NCBI RefSeq assembly: GCF_030386795.1
Contig: NZ_JANUQM010000019.1
Location: 1 to 64,000, forward strand
From: Streptomyces sp. S.PNR 29
GTDB taxonomy: Bacteria; Actinomycetota; Actinomycetes; Streptomycetales; Streptomycetaceae
Length of the DNA stretch: 64,000 nucleotides
Direction of reading: 5' to 3'
The notes under the pieces were generated by a model. That model did no database searches, was not told the DNA's origin, and worked only from the letters and a program-made list of their open reading frames with translations. How positions within the stretch are numbered: position 1 is the first letter of the stretch; the number at the start of each line of letters is the position of its first letter. This document shows, piece by piece, positions 34,651 through 42,639 of this stretch. A program made the position numbers and the translations under genes.

Positions 34651-35142
34651 ACGGTCAGCCCCCTACGGTCACCGCCCGGCTCTCCGCCCGCAGCCGGGCG
34701 CCCCCGCGCTCTCCGCAGATGCTTCCGGTTCCCGGGCGCGTCGCTGCAGCGGCTCGCCACGAAGAGCCGCCGGAGCCGCTGGCACGTGGCTGGATGCCAA
34801 CTCGACGGCGGGCCGCGCGAGACGGCACGTCGGACGTACAGCGGACGATCGCACCGAGTGTTCACGATGCGCATTACCGGAGGCAAGCCGCGAATCAGAC
34901 ATGAAGATCGCGATCTAAGGCTGGAGTACCAGCCAACACGGCATCCGGGGAAGCCTTTTGACAACAGCTTCGCTCAGCCGTCGGGGGTCGGGCGTGTCAA
35001 ACGCGGCCGCGATCTCATCCCGACGTCCGTCGTGAGCACGGGTGTGCAGATCAATCGGGTTCCTGCAAGTTGTGGGCACGGAAACCACTCGCATAGCTCT
35101 CCCTGGCGCGCGGCGTAGCTTCGGTCGACCTATACATGGGTC
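34651..35142. other. Intergenic, no gene recognised
   Basis: About 490 bases between the UvrA remnant and the next gene. Open frames on both strands are Arg/Pro-rich artefacts. From about 34850 the G+C falls, as in the following gene, suggesting recently acquired DNA. It presumably contains the promoter of the 35143 gene. Confidence 0.4.
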
Positions 35143-35688
35143 ATGACTGATGATGCTGAGGCAGACGGCAATCACGAAGCGCGATCCCAAAGGGAAGCCA
35201 ATCCGCGGTGGGTTGCGTGGGCGGCGCTTGGCGGCTCCCTCATCGGTGCGCTGACCGGCCTTACCGGCAGCCTGCTGGTCTACAAACAGTCCGAGGACAA
35301 CCAGGAAGCGACTGCGAACCAGCGTACGTCCGATATTCGCCGAACCGCGTACACCGACCTTGTGAGCAGCTTCCAAACCTTCAAGACGGAAGCCAGCGGT
35401 TATCGAAACCTGGTCTTTCAGGAAGCGTCGGTGGAGGATCAGAACAGTCAATTCAATGATAAATATGTGCCGGCCTCCAATAAGTTGCAGCAGGCGGCAT
35501 CTCTGGTGCTGCTCGTTGGTACGGAATCCGCTCGCACCTCGGTCAAGAAAATGAACGTTCTCCATGACAGGGTGGGGGGAATCTTTGTGGAGGATGTCCT
35601 TGACCTGGACAAATTCGACACCACCATCGCGGAATTCACCAAAGTTGTGGATGCTTTTGTGAACAAGGTTGACGTGGAGGTCATCTGA
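35143..35688 (+). CDS. Hypothetical single-pass membrane protein
   Basis: A 181-residue protein with a charged 23-residue cytoplasmic start, one transmembrane helix (VAWAALGGSLIGALTGLTGS), then a long alpha-helical, probably coiled-coil domain (SEDNQEATANQRTSDIRRTA, NKLQQAASLVLLVGTESART). Its G+C and codon use (ATT, AAT, AAA present) are clearly lower than those of its neighbours, pointing to horizontal transfer. Function is unknown. Its end overlaps the convergent gene by eight bases. Confidence 0.78.
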   Translation: MTDDAEADGNHEARSQREANPRWVAWAALGGSLIGALTGLTGSLLVYKQSEDNQEATANQRTSDIRRTAYTDLVSSFQTFKTEASGYRNLVFQEASVEDQNSQFNDKYVPASNKLQQAASLVLLVGTESARTSVKKMNVLHDRVGGIFVEDVLDLDKFDTTIAEFTKVVDAFVNKVDVEVI

Positions 35689-36403
35689 ACCGCTCCTCGA
35701 TTTCGAGAACTTCCTCGGCGGGTGGCGGCTTGGCATTGACAGGCTTGTTGTAGTCGCTCATCACCAAGTCCACGGGATCGTCTCCCCCGGTCTCGCTGAG
35801 GCTCAGAATGTACGGCTCACCCTCCGTCGCAACATCCATTCTGGTAGTGACGCCGCCATCCTTTCTCACCACCGGAATTGCAGGCTGGTCATCGACGTCG
35901 TGTATCTTGCCTTTGGTCAGCCCAGGGGCAGCGTGATCGGGAATGCCCTTGAGCAGATGGTCCGCATCACATAGCTCGGCCAGCTCATCGAATCCCTCCG
36001 ACTGGGCGGACAATTTCAGCCAGTGATCCGCCAGCAGGTTGACGTCAGCGCTCCCGACGTCCAGCTCCTTCCAGAAGGTCTCATCTCCTTTGGCATAGGC
36101 GGCATCGCCGACTTTGATGATCTCCGCACTGACGTTTTCTCGAGGTCCGATAGTGCCCTTGCACTCACCCTGCTCGTTCAGGGCGAGATCTATCCAGGCC
36201 TCATCCGGGCCGCTCGTCGTCCTTCCCTTCAGTCGAAGGGAGTCCGCTCTCTTGGTCACGTCAGCGGCCTTCTCCACTATCTCGTTCGGAGGGAGGTCCT
36301 CGATGCCGTTCGAGGCCTGCGCCGTCACACTGCCCGCGAGGCCGACGACCGCCAGCGTCGCCGTGCAGGTCACAGGGGTCAGAACAGTGCGCCGTACATG
36401 CAT
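35681..36403 (-). CDS. Secreted LppX/LprAFG-like hypothetical protein
   Basis: A 240-residue exported protein with a signal peptide (VLTPVTCTATLAVVGLAGSV, cleaved after TAQA). The body resembles the LolA/LppX fold: EKAADVTKRADSLRLKGRTT, ECKGTIGPRENVSAEIIKVG and AYAKGDETFWKELD. Proteins of this fold carry hydrophobic or lipid molecules at the cell envelope. There is no lipobox Cys, so it is likely free or otherwise anchored. ATG 36403 is chosen because the signal peptide starts there. Its moderately low G+C matches the convergent neighbour. Confidence 0.75.
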   Translation of the reverse strand: MHVRRTVLTPVTCTATLAVVGLAGSVTAQASNGIEDLPPNEIVEKAADVTKRADSLRLKGRTTSGPDEAWIDLALNEQGECKGTIGPRENVSAEIIKVGDAAYAKGDETFWKELDVGSADVNLLADHWLKLSAQSEGFDELAELCDADHLLKGIPDHAAPGLTKGKIHDVDDQPAIPVVRKDGGVTTRMDVATEGEPYILSLSETGGDDPVDLVMSDYNKPVNAKPPPAEEVLEIEERFR

Positions 36404-36533
36404 GACCGTGTGCCCTTCCTCGCCTGTCTCCTTCCAGGTTGGCCACGCCGGCTCCGTATGCGCTACTCGGCGCTGACTGACCGGGGCGAGGTGGTGCAGC
36501 AACAGTGACGGTTGGCGTCCCCGAGCGCTCCAG

Positions 36534-36686
36534 TCCCGCGCCGTCGTTGCTGAAGTCCGCGAACCTTCGGGCGGTTGGCCACAGCGGGGCGAGCTGCCGC
36601 AGGGCGAGGTTCGTGCGCCAGTAGGCGGCGACCGGTAGAACCCTGTCCTCCAGCGGTAGGCTCCATGGCCGGCCTTTTGAGTGCAT
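36534..36686 (-). pseudogene. N-terminal remnant of an IS5-family transposase
   Basis: The minus strand reads LPLEDRVLPVAAYWRTNLAL then RQLAPLW. This is the well-conserved N-terminal helix-turn-helix region of Streptomyces IS5-type transposases (usual form LPLEDRVLLVTAYWRTNLTMRQ). Homology stops at about 36560, and no DDE domain follows. It is a relic of insertion-sequence traffic next to the low-G+C genes. Confidence 0.65.
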
Positions 36687-36739
36687 GCTACGGAACCATG
36701 AGCAGCTGGAGCGCGGCTGCGACGCGATGAGGGGGCACG

Positions 36740-36940
36740 GTGGCCAAGGTCAATATCAGTCTCGACGCCGAACTCGTAGTGGAAGTGATGGTCCTGGCGG
36801 GGATCGGCTCGCCCCAGGATGCGATCGAGGCGATTGTGCGGGACTACATCGCCCGTGGCCACCGCACGGAGGCCCGCACCGAGCTCAAGGACCAACGTCT
36901 GCGCGAACTCGACGTCAAGCCGCAGGAGCCGCAAGGCTGA
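36740..36940 (+). CDS. VapB-family antitoxin, orphan
   Basis: A 66-residue protein: AKVNISLDAELVVEVMVLAG is the beta-strand and first helix of a ribbon-helix-helix/VapB (DUF2191-like) domain, followed by DAIEAIVRDYIARGH. GTG 36740 has AGGGGG just upstream. Such proteins normally neutralise a VapC PIN-domain ribonuclease, but the downstream gene is on the opposite strand and unrelated. It is therefore an orphan, possibly a standalone regulator. A hairpin follows at once. Confidence 0.78.
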   Translation: MAKVNISLDAELVVEVMVLAGIGSPQDAIEAIVRDYIARGHRTEARTELKDQRLRELDVKPQEPQG

Positions 36941-36956
36941 GCACCCTGCCGGGTGC
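36941..36956. terminator. Short hairpin after vapB-like gene
   Basis: GCACCC, loop TGCC, GGGTGC directly abut the stop codon. It lies between convergent genes and could serve both. Confidence 0.5.
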
Positions 36957-37005
36957 CGCCGCTCAAACCGCCGACATGTCATCTGGCGCGGAGCGCGGTC
37001 CCCGG

Positions 37006-37935
37006 CTACCTGACGCGCGAGCCGCCGAGGCGTTCGACCTCCTCGGCGGCCTGGCGTGCTTCTCGTTCGGCCCGGGAGAGGGCGCCCGCGGCCTCCTCGT
37101 GCCGCTCCTCGGCCTCCCGCTGTTCACGGTCGGTCCGGCGGAGCTCCTCCCGCGCCTGCCGTGCCTGTTCCTCGGCGGCGGACACCCGCTGCCGGGCCTG
37201 GTCCTGGCGGTCGCGGGCCCGCCGTAGGGCCGCCTCGGCGTCGGACAGCCGGGCCTGCTCTTCGCGCAGTCGCCGCTTGGCAGCCTGGGCCGCCTCTTTG
37301 GCGCGGGCGAGCTGCTCGTGGCGCCGGCGCCGGCGCTCGGCGAGTTCGTCCTTGGTGAGGGTCCGGGCCGGTGGCGGCTGCGCCGGCTTCCGCTCGACCG
37401 GTGAGGTACCGGTGTCGGCCTCGGCGGGGAACCCCGACGGCGGGGTGAGGGCGCTCTGCAGCCGGCCGGCGGCCCAGCGGTCGGCCGCTTCCTGGCCGGC
37501 GAGCACCGCGCGCAGGGTCGCCTCGACCTCTTCCTGCACCGTGCCCGACAGCCGGTGCCCGGCGTCCCGGGCCAGCTGCGCGGCCTGCCGGGACAGGGCG
37601 GAGACGACCCGGCGCCGCTGCGCGGACAACTCCTTCAGCCCGGCGGCGTCCAGCGTCTGGTAGGCCTCGCGCAGGGACCGCCCCAGCTCCAGGAACCGCA
37701 GGCTCTCCTCCGGCTCGGAACGCAGGAGGAGGTTGGCCGCCCAGGCCGCGAGAGTGGGGCGGCGGGCGGCGTGGATCCGGCGGGCGTCCTCGGCACGGCC
37801 GGCCGTCCTGGCCGCGAGGGCCAACTCCTCGCGCCGGGAGACGAAGTCGGACGGCGGTGTGGTGTAGAGCTCGTCGAGGATCTCCTCCACGTCCCGCTCC
37901 CCGCCGCCTCGGCGACCCGCGCCCTTACCCTGCAT
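37006..37935 (-). CDS. Coiled-coil hypothetical protein
   Basis: A 309-residue cytoplasmic protein. Residues about 10-160 are helical with a conserved look (LDELYTTPPSDFVSRREELA, ARRPTLAAWAANLLLRSEPE, LRFLELGRSLREAYQTLDAA). Residues about 200-305 form a long Arg/Glu/Ala coiled coil (RRRHEQLARAKEAAQAAKRR). I recall such proteins in many actinomycetes without function. ATG 37935 (MQGKGAGRRG) is chosen because upstream sequence is Pro/Ser/Arg noise. It is divergent from LacI-C. Confidence 0.75.
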   Translation of the reverse strand: MQGKGAGRRGGGERDVEEILDELYTTPPSDFVSRREELALAARTAGRAEDARRIHAARRPTLAAWAANLLLRSEPEESLRFLELGRSLREAYQTLDAAGLKELSAQRRRVVSALSRQAAQLARDAGHRLSGTVQEEVEATLRAVLAGQEAADRWAAGRLQSALTPPSGFPAEADTGTSPVERKPAQPPPARTLTKDELAERRRRRHEQLARAKEAAQAAKRRLREEQARLSDAEAALRRARDRQDQARQRVSAAEEQARQAREELRRTDREQREAEERHEEAAGALSRAEREARQAAEEVERLGGSRVR

Positions 37936-38067
37936 GATCCTCAGCCTGCATCGGTCCCGGCGACCCCGCACGCCGGGACGGCCTCCGCCCGAGGACGGCG
38001 ACTGTCGCGGAACCGCCGCGCTCCGGCCTCTCGTCCCCGCCCCCCGGCCACTGCTAGCCTCCGCATC

Positions 38068-38081
38068 GGGAACCGGTTGCT
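38068..38081. promoter_or_regulatory. Palindromic operator GGGAACCGGTTGCT upstream of LacI-C
   Basis: The core AACCGGTT is a perfect palindrome; 13 of 14 bases match the reverse complement of 12472-12485, with CCGGTTGC also at 12665-12672. It lies 67 bases before the LacI-C start in the divergent interval, fitting autoregulation. Confidence 0.55.
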
Positions 38082-38147
38082 GCGGTGTTGCCACAGCTCC
38101 GGCAGGGGGACGGGCGGACCAGGCCCAGGAGAGGGTTGAGGCAGACC

Positions 38148-39215
38148 ATGACGAGGAAGAGCGGGGACGCGAGCCGCAGCACGATACGCGACGTGGCGGC
38201 CCGCGCGGGGGTGTCCGCGTCGACGGTGTCACGGGTGCTCGGCGGGGTGTACCCGGTGAGCTCGGCGACCCGCGCGCGCGTGATGCGGGCGGTCCGCGAC
38301 CTGGACTACGTCGCCGACGCGCGCGCCAAGGCGGTCGCGGGCGTCGGGACGCCCACGCTGGCGTTCGTGCTGGAGGACATCACCGGCCCGTCGTTCGCGC
38401 ACATGGCGCACGGCGTGGAGCGCGAGGCGACCCGGCTCGGCCATCTGTGCCTGGTGTGCAGCACCAAGGGCGACGTCCAGCACGAGGTGGAGTTCGTCGA
38501 GATGATGCGCGCCCAGCGCGCCGCCGCCGTGATCCTGGTCGGCGGCACCGCCGACACGCCCGAGTACCGGGAGCGCACCCGCCGTATCGCCGACTCGCTC
38601 GCCTCGGCCGGCTCCCGCCTCGTGCTGTGCGGGCGCCCGCCGCTGGGCCCGGGGGCTCCGGTGACGGTCATCGAGTACGACAACGAGGGCGGCGCCCACA
38701 CCCTGGTCGCCCACGTGCTCGCCCAGGGCCACCGGCGCGTCCTCTTCCTCGGCGGCGCCGCCGACCACACCACGGCACAGGGCCGCGAGCGCGGCTATCT
38801 CTCCGCCCACCGCGCCCGCGGCCTGGACCCCGACCCGGCGCTGGTGCTGCACGGCGACTTCACCCGCGACGCGGGCCACCGCCTGATGCACCAGGCGCTC
38901 AAGCAGGGCCTGGAGTTCACGGCCGTGGTCGCCGCCACCGACATGGTCGCGGCCGGCGCGCTCACCGCCCTGCACGAGGCGGGCCTCGACGTGCCGGGCG
39001 ACGTGTCGCTGGCCGGCTACGACGACATCCCCTTCGCCCGCGACCTGCACCCCGCCCTGACGACGGTCCACGTCCCCTACGAGGAGCTGGGCCGCCTCGC
39101 CGTACGCACCGCCCTCGAACGGGCCCCGGACGCCCCCGACGAACACCTGCTGCTGGGCACGCACGTGGTGGTGCGGGACTCGGTCGCGCCGGGGCCCGAG
39201 GCGGCGAGCCGGTAG
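38148..39215 (+). CDS. LacI-family transcriptional regulator (LacI-C)
   Basis: A 355-residue repressor, helix-turn-helix at about residues 11-57 (STIRDVAARAGVSASTVSRV), effector domain with AAVILVGGTADTPEYRE, VIEYDNEGGAHTLVAHVL and VPGDVSLAGYDDIPFA. ATG 38148 has GAGG six bases upstream. Paralogous to LacI-B along its whole length. Its promoter carries the AACCGGTT site shared with the importer/lyase operon at 12.75 kb, so it may control that distant operon as well as itself. A strong bidirectional hairpin follows. Confidence 0.93.
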   Translation: MTRKSGDASRSTIRDVAARAGVSASTVSRVLGGVYPVSSATRARVMRAVRDLDYVADARAKAVAGVGTPTLAFVLEDITGPSFAHMAHGVEREATRLGHLCLVCSTKGDVQHEVEFVEMMRAQRAAAVILVGGTADTPEYRERTRRIADSLASAGSRLVLCGRPPLGPGAPVTVIEYDNEGGAHTLVAHVLAQGHRRVLFLGGAADHTTAQGRERGYLSAHRARGLDPDPALVLHGDFTRDAGHRLMHQALKQGLEFTAVVAATDMVAAGALTALHEAGLDVPGDVSLAGYDDIPFARDLHPALTTVHVPYEELGRLAVRTALERAPDAPDEHLLLGTHVVVRDSVAPGPEAASR

Positions 39216-39249
39216 CGGTACTCGACGAACCGCGCGGCGCCCGTCCGCC

Positions 39250-39284
39250 GACGGCCGCCCGCACCCCCGTGGCGGGCGGCCGTC
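39250..39284. terminator. Perfect 13-bp bidirectional hairpin
   Basis: GACGGCCGCCCGC (39250-39262) pairs perfectly with GCGGGCGGCCGTC (39272-39284) around a 9-base loop. It lies between the convergent ends of LacI-C and the beta-solenoid protein and can terminate both. Confidence 0.8.
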
Positions 39285-39296
39285 AGCGCCCGGCGG

Positions 39297-41390
39297 CTAC
39301 CCGTGCGCCGCGTGCCGCCCGTTCCTCCGCCGCTTCCGGCGCCCGCGCCACCGCACCGGCACCATCAGCGCGCCCAGGAGCCCGGCGCCCAGTGCGTACG
39401 GCCACCAGCCGAAGCCGACGCTGTCCGAGGCACCGGCGCTTCGGGGCCGCGCCGCGCCGGACGGGGACGCCTCCGGTGCCGTGGGGGAGGGGCTCGTGGT
39501 GACGGCGGTGAGGACGACGTCGTTGCCGTCGCCGCCGCGGTAGCTGATGCGGTAGGTGGTGTCGGCGAGCTTCAGTTCCGCGCCCTCGCGCAGGCCGGTG
39601 AACGCCCCGGTGGTCCGCGCGCCGCCCCGGTGGTCCACGACGGTGATCTCGCGGGCCGGGTCGGTCCCCAGCGCCGAGACGTCGAGGCCACCCGACAGCC
39701 GGACCGCGCCGTGCACCGTCAAAGGCCTCTGGCGCAGGACGAGTTCGCCCTTCCCGCGCTGCGTGTAGCCGCCGGTCACCGTGACACCGCCGGCGACGGT
39801 CCCTTCGTTCGTCACCGCACCCTTCACCGTGCCCTTGCCGGTCAGCGACCCCGACACCCGCAGCCCCGCCGTCCCCACGTCGAGCCGTGCCCCGGCCGTG
39901 GTGAGCCGGATCGCCCTGCTGTGCGTCAGCGTCGCCCCCGAGCGGAGCGCGAGGGTGCCCCTGGTGACGGTCGTCCTCCCCGTGTACGTCACCGCGCTCC
40001 CGGTCAGCGTGGTCGTCGCGGCGCCCGACTGGGTGAGGGAGCCGCTGCCGCCGATCCGGGACAGCGACACGGGGTGCGAGGTGTTCCGGACGACGAGGGA
40101 GCCGTCGTTCACGACCCTGCGCCGCTCCGAGCCCATGAGCAGTGAGCCGTCACCGCCCCGCCGGCCCGAACCCAGCCGCAGCACCGCCCCCTTCTCGATG
40201 GTCGTCGACCCGTCGTAGTACTGCTTCGCCGCGAAGGTGACGTCGTTTCCGGGCGTCCCCGCGATGACGACGTCCCCGGCGCCCGGCGCGGCCAGCGTGT
40301 CGTGGAACCTGCCGCCGCCGATCGGCGCGCCCAGCGTCACCGGGCCGTTGTAGTCGAAGGTGAGCCTGGAACGGGACCGGGCCGCCAGGAGGTTGATGTA
40401 CACGGTCTCGGCCGTGCCCGGCATGAAGATCCTGTTCGTGGTCCCGTCGCCCCACTGGACGTTCGCGCCCTTGATGTTGGTGCCGCGCTTGTTGACGTTC
40501 TTCCGCGCGGGCGTCCAGTTCAGGGCCGGGTCGCTGAGCGAGGGGTTGGTGTCCCCGCCCTGGTCGGACCAGCTGTACTGCCCCGTGAGGACGACCTTGC
40601 CGCCCGGCCGTGACTGGACGTTGATGTCGCTGCCGTACTCGCGCTGGTAGAAGTCCATCCCCATCGTGACGGTCCGGCCGAGCGGCGTGTCGATGGTGAA
40701 CGTGCCCTGGTTGAGGACCTTGCGGACGTGCGGCAGCGACGTCGCGTACTCCGGCCGCCCGGCGTTCAGCTGTGTGCCGTTGTCGATCACCCCGGAGAAG
40801 GGGTGGGTGCCCGACAGGTCCCAGGTGCCCCACAGGAACCTCGGCTGGGTGATCAGTCCGGAGCCGCTGATGGTGCCCAGGTTGTAGGCGCTCCTCAGGG
40901 ACAGCCGCAGGGTGCCGTCGACGCGGATGTTGTTCTTGTTGAGCCGGAACGCCGGGGTGTCGTACGGGAAGTGCCCGATCAGCCCGGTCGTCCCGCCGTT
41001 GCCGTACTGCAGGGTCGCGCCCCGCTCGACGGTGATGGCGGGCGGGTCCGGGTCGGCCACGGTGACGTACGGATGGTTGCCGCCGAGCGTCCTGACGGCC
41101 TGCCGCTGCCGGGACTTCGGCAGCGTGAAGTCGCTGTCCCTGGTGAGGATCAGCGTCCCGCCGCCGCGCACGGTGAGCGTGCCCTCGCCGCGGAAGACCC
41201 CGTCGTACGTCGTCGTCCCGGACGGCACGGTGACGACCGTGTCGCCGGTGAGCGTCACGTCCCGGTCCGCGAGCACGTCGGCGGTGACGTCCCGGGGGCC
41301 GGCGGCGTCCGCCGGGGGAGCGGTGACCATGAGAGCGACCGCGGCGAGGGCGCCTACGGCCGCTGTTGTCCTGGGGAGATGGCTGTGCAC
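39297..41390 (-). CDS. Autotransporter-like beta-solenoid surface protein with C-terminal membrane anchor
   Basis: A 697-residue exported protein. A signal peptide (LPRTTAAVGALAAVALMVTA) is followed by about 600 residues of Gly/Thr/Val-rich beta-solenoid with passenger-associated repeats (VFRGEGTLTVRGGGTLILTR; NDGSLVVRNTSHPVSLSRIG; TYTGRTTVTRGTLALRSGAT). A Pro/Ser linker, one transmembrane helix (WWPYALGAGLLGALMVPV) and a strongly basic tail (RWRGRRKRRRNGR) end it. The anchor resembles a sortase-free or LPXTG-less wall/membrane tether. Such folds often bind or cleave polysaccharides; no catalytic site is obvious. The start is GTG 41390. It is divergent from the secreted GH43 gene, implying a role in adhesion to plant material. 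Confidence 0.82.
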   Translation of the reverse strand: MHSHLPRTTAAVGALAAVALMVTAPPADAAGPRDVTADVLADRDVTLTGDTVVTVPSGTTTYDGVFRGEGTLTVRGGGTLILTRDSDFTLPKSRQRQAVRTLGGNHPYVTVADPDPPAITVERGATLQYGNGGTTGLIGHFPYDTPAFRLNKNNIRVDGTLRLSLRSAYNLGTISGSGLITQPRFLWGTWDLSGTHPFSGVIDNGTQLNAGRPEYATSLPHVRKVLNQGTFTIDTPLGRTVTMGMDFYQREYGSDINVQSRPGGKVVLTGQYSWSDQGGDTNPSLSDPALNWTPARKNVNKRGTNIKGANVQWGDGTTNRIFMPGTAETVYINLLAARSRSRLTFDYNGPVTLGAPIGGGRFHDTLAAPGAGDVVIAGTPGNDVTFAAKQYYDGSTTIEKGAVLRLGSGRRGGDGSLLMGSERRRVVNDGSLVVRNTSHPVSLSRIGGSGSLTQSGAATTTLTGSAVTYTGRTTVTRGTLALRSGATLTHSRAIRLTTAGARLDVGTAGLRVSGSLTGKGTVKGAVTNEGTVAGGVTVTGGYTQRGKGELVLRQRPLTVHGAVRLSGGLDVSALGTDPAREITVVDHRGGARTTGAFTGLREGAELKLADTTYRISYRGGDGNDVVLTAVTTSPSPTAPEASPSGAARPRSAGASDSVGFGWWPYALGAGLLGALMVPVRWRGRRKRRRNGRHAAHG

Positions 41391-41555
41391 ATGACCGGAG
41401 ACGGTTCGCAGCGGCGGCCGATAACAAAAACCTGCTCACCTTGTCACGCCGGACCCGTTGACCTCCCCCTGGCACACCCTTACCTTTTCGGCGTTCGTAA
41501 TGACAGATGTAGTTCGCAGTTTCGAACAACTTCCCCCCTCTGAGAGGCAGTCCGC

Positions 41556-42638
41556 ATGAGCCGCGCCGACGACCTGCCCCACGTTCCAGGCCGCCGACTG
41601 TTGTTGAAGGGCGCCCTGGCCGCGGGTGCCCTGGCCGCCACCCCCACCGTGGCCGAGGCCGCCACCCCCGCCGTGCCCCCGAAGAGAGCCCCGTACGTGA
41701 ACCCGCTCGTCCGCAACCGCGCCGACCCGCACATCCACCGTCACACCGACGGCTTCTACTACTTCACGGCGACCGCCCCCGAGTACGACCGCATCATCCT
41801 GCGCCGCTCCCGCACCCTGAACGGCCTGGCGACCGCCGCCGAGTCCGTCATCTGGCGCAAGCACGCCACCGGTGTCATGGGCGCGCACATCTGGGCACCG
41901 GAGATCCACCGCATCGGCGGCAAGTGGTACATCTACTTCGCCTCCGCGCCCGCCGAGAGCGTGTGGGACATCCGCATCTGGGTCCTGGAGAACTCCCACC
42001 CCAACCCCTTCCAGGGCACCTGGGTGGAGAAGGGCCAGCTGAAGACGGCCTGGGAGACGTTCTCCCTCGACGCCACCACCTTCACCCACCGCGGCACCCG
42101 CTACCTCGCCTGGGCCCAGCACGAGCCCAACGTGGGCAACAACACCGCCATCTGGCTGTCCGAGATGGAGAACCCGTGGACCCTGAGGGGCCCGCAGGTA
42201 CGGCTGTCGACCCCCGAGTACGACTGGGAGTGCATCGGCTTCAAGGTCAACGAGGGCCCGTCGGTCATCGCCCGCAACGGCCGGCTGTTCATGTCGTACT
42301 CGGCCAGCGCCACCGACGCCAACTACTGCATGGGCCTGCTGACCGTCGACGCCGACGCCGACCTCATGGACCCGGCGAACTGGTCGAAGTCACCGGTCCC
42401 GGTCTTCACCAGCAACGACACCACCCGGCAGTACGGCCCCGGCCACAACAGCTTCACGGTCGCCGAGGACGGCCGCACCGACGTCCTCGTCTACCACGCC
42501 CGCCAGTACAAGGAGATCGACGGCGATCCGCTGAACGATCCCAACCGCCACACGCGCGTCCAGAAGCTCGGCTGGAAGCCGGACGGCACGCCCGACTTCG
42601 GCGTCCCCGTCGCCGACACGGCCCCTCAGGAGGCATGA
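41556..42638 (+). CDS. Secreted GH43 alpha-L-arabinofuranosidase-type enzyme
   Basis: A 360-residue exported enzyme. The signal (RRLLLKGALAAGALAATPTV) has two Arg and may use Tat. The GH43 propeller shows the catalytic base in NRADPHIHRH (Asp57), the transition-state Asp in SLDATTFTH and the general acid in KVNEGPSVI. The motif RADPHIHRHTDGFYYFTATA is typical of exo-acting arabinofuranosidases of this family. It likely trims arabinan or arabinoxylan side chains outside the cell. The next gene starts one base after its stop, so they form an operon. TTTCGAA lies about 30 bases upstream. Confidence 0.88.
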   Translation: MSRADDLPHVPGRRLLLKGALAAGALAATPTVAEAATPAVPPKRAPYVNPLVRNRADPHIHRHTDGFYYFTATAPEYDRIILRRSRTLNGLATAAESVIWRKHATGVMGAHIWAPEIHRIGGKWYIYFASAPAESVWDIRIWVLENSHPNPFQGTWVEKGQLKTAWETFSLDATTFTHRGTRYLAWAQHEPNVGNNTAIWLSEMENPWTLRGPQVRLSTPEYDWECIGFKVNEGPSVIARNGRLFMSYSASATDANYCMGLLTVDADADLMDPANWSKSPVPVFTSNDTTRQYGPGHNSFTVAEDGRTDVLVYHARQYKEIDGDPLNDPNRHTRVQKLGWKPDGTPDFGVPVADTAPQEA

Positions 42639-42639
42639 G

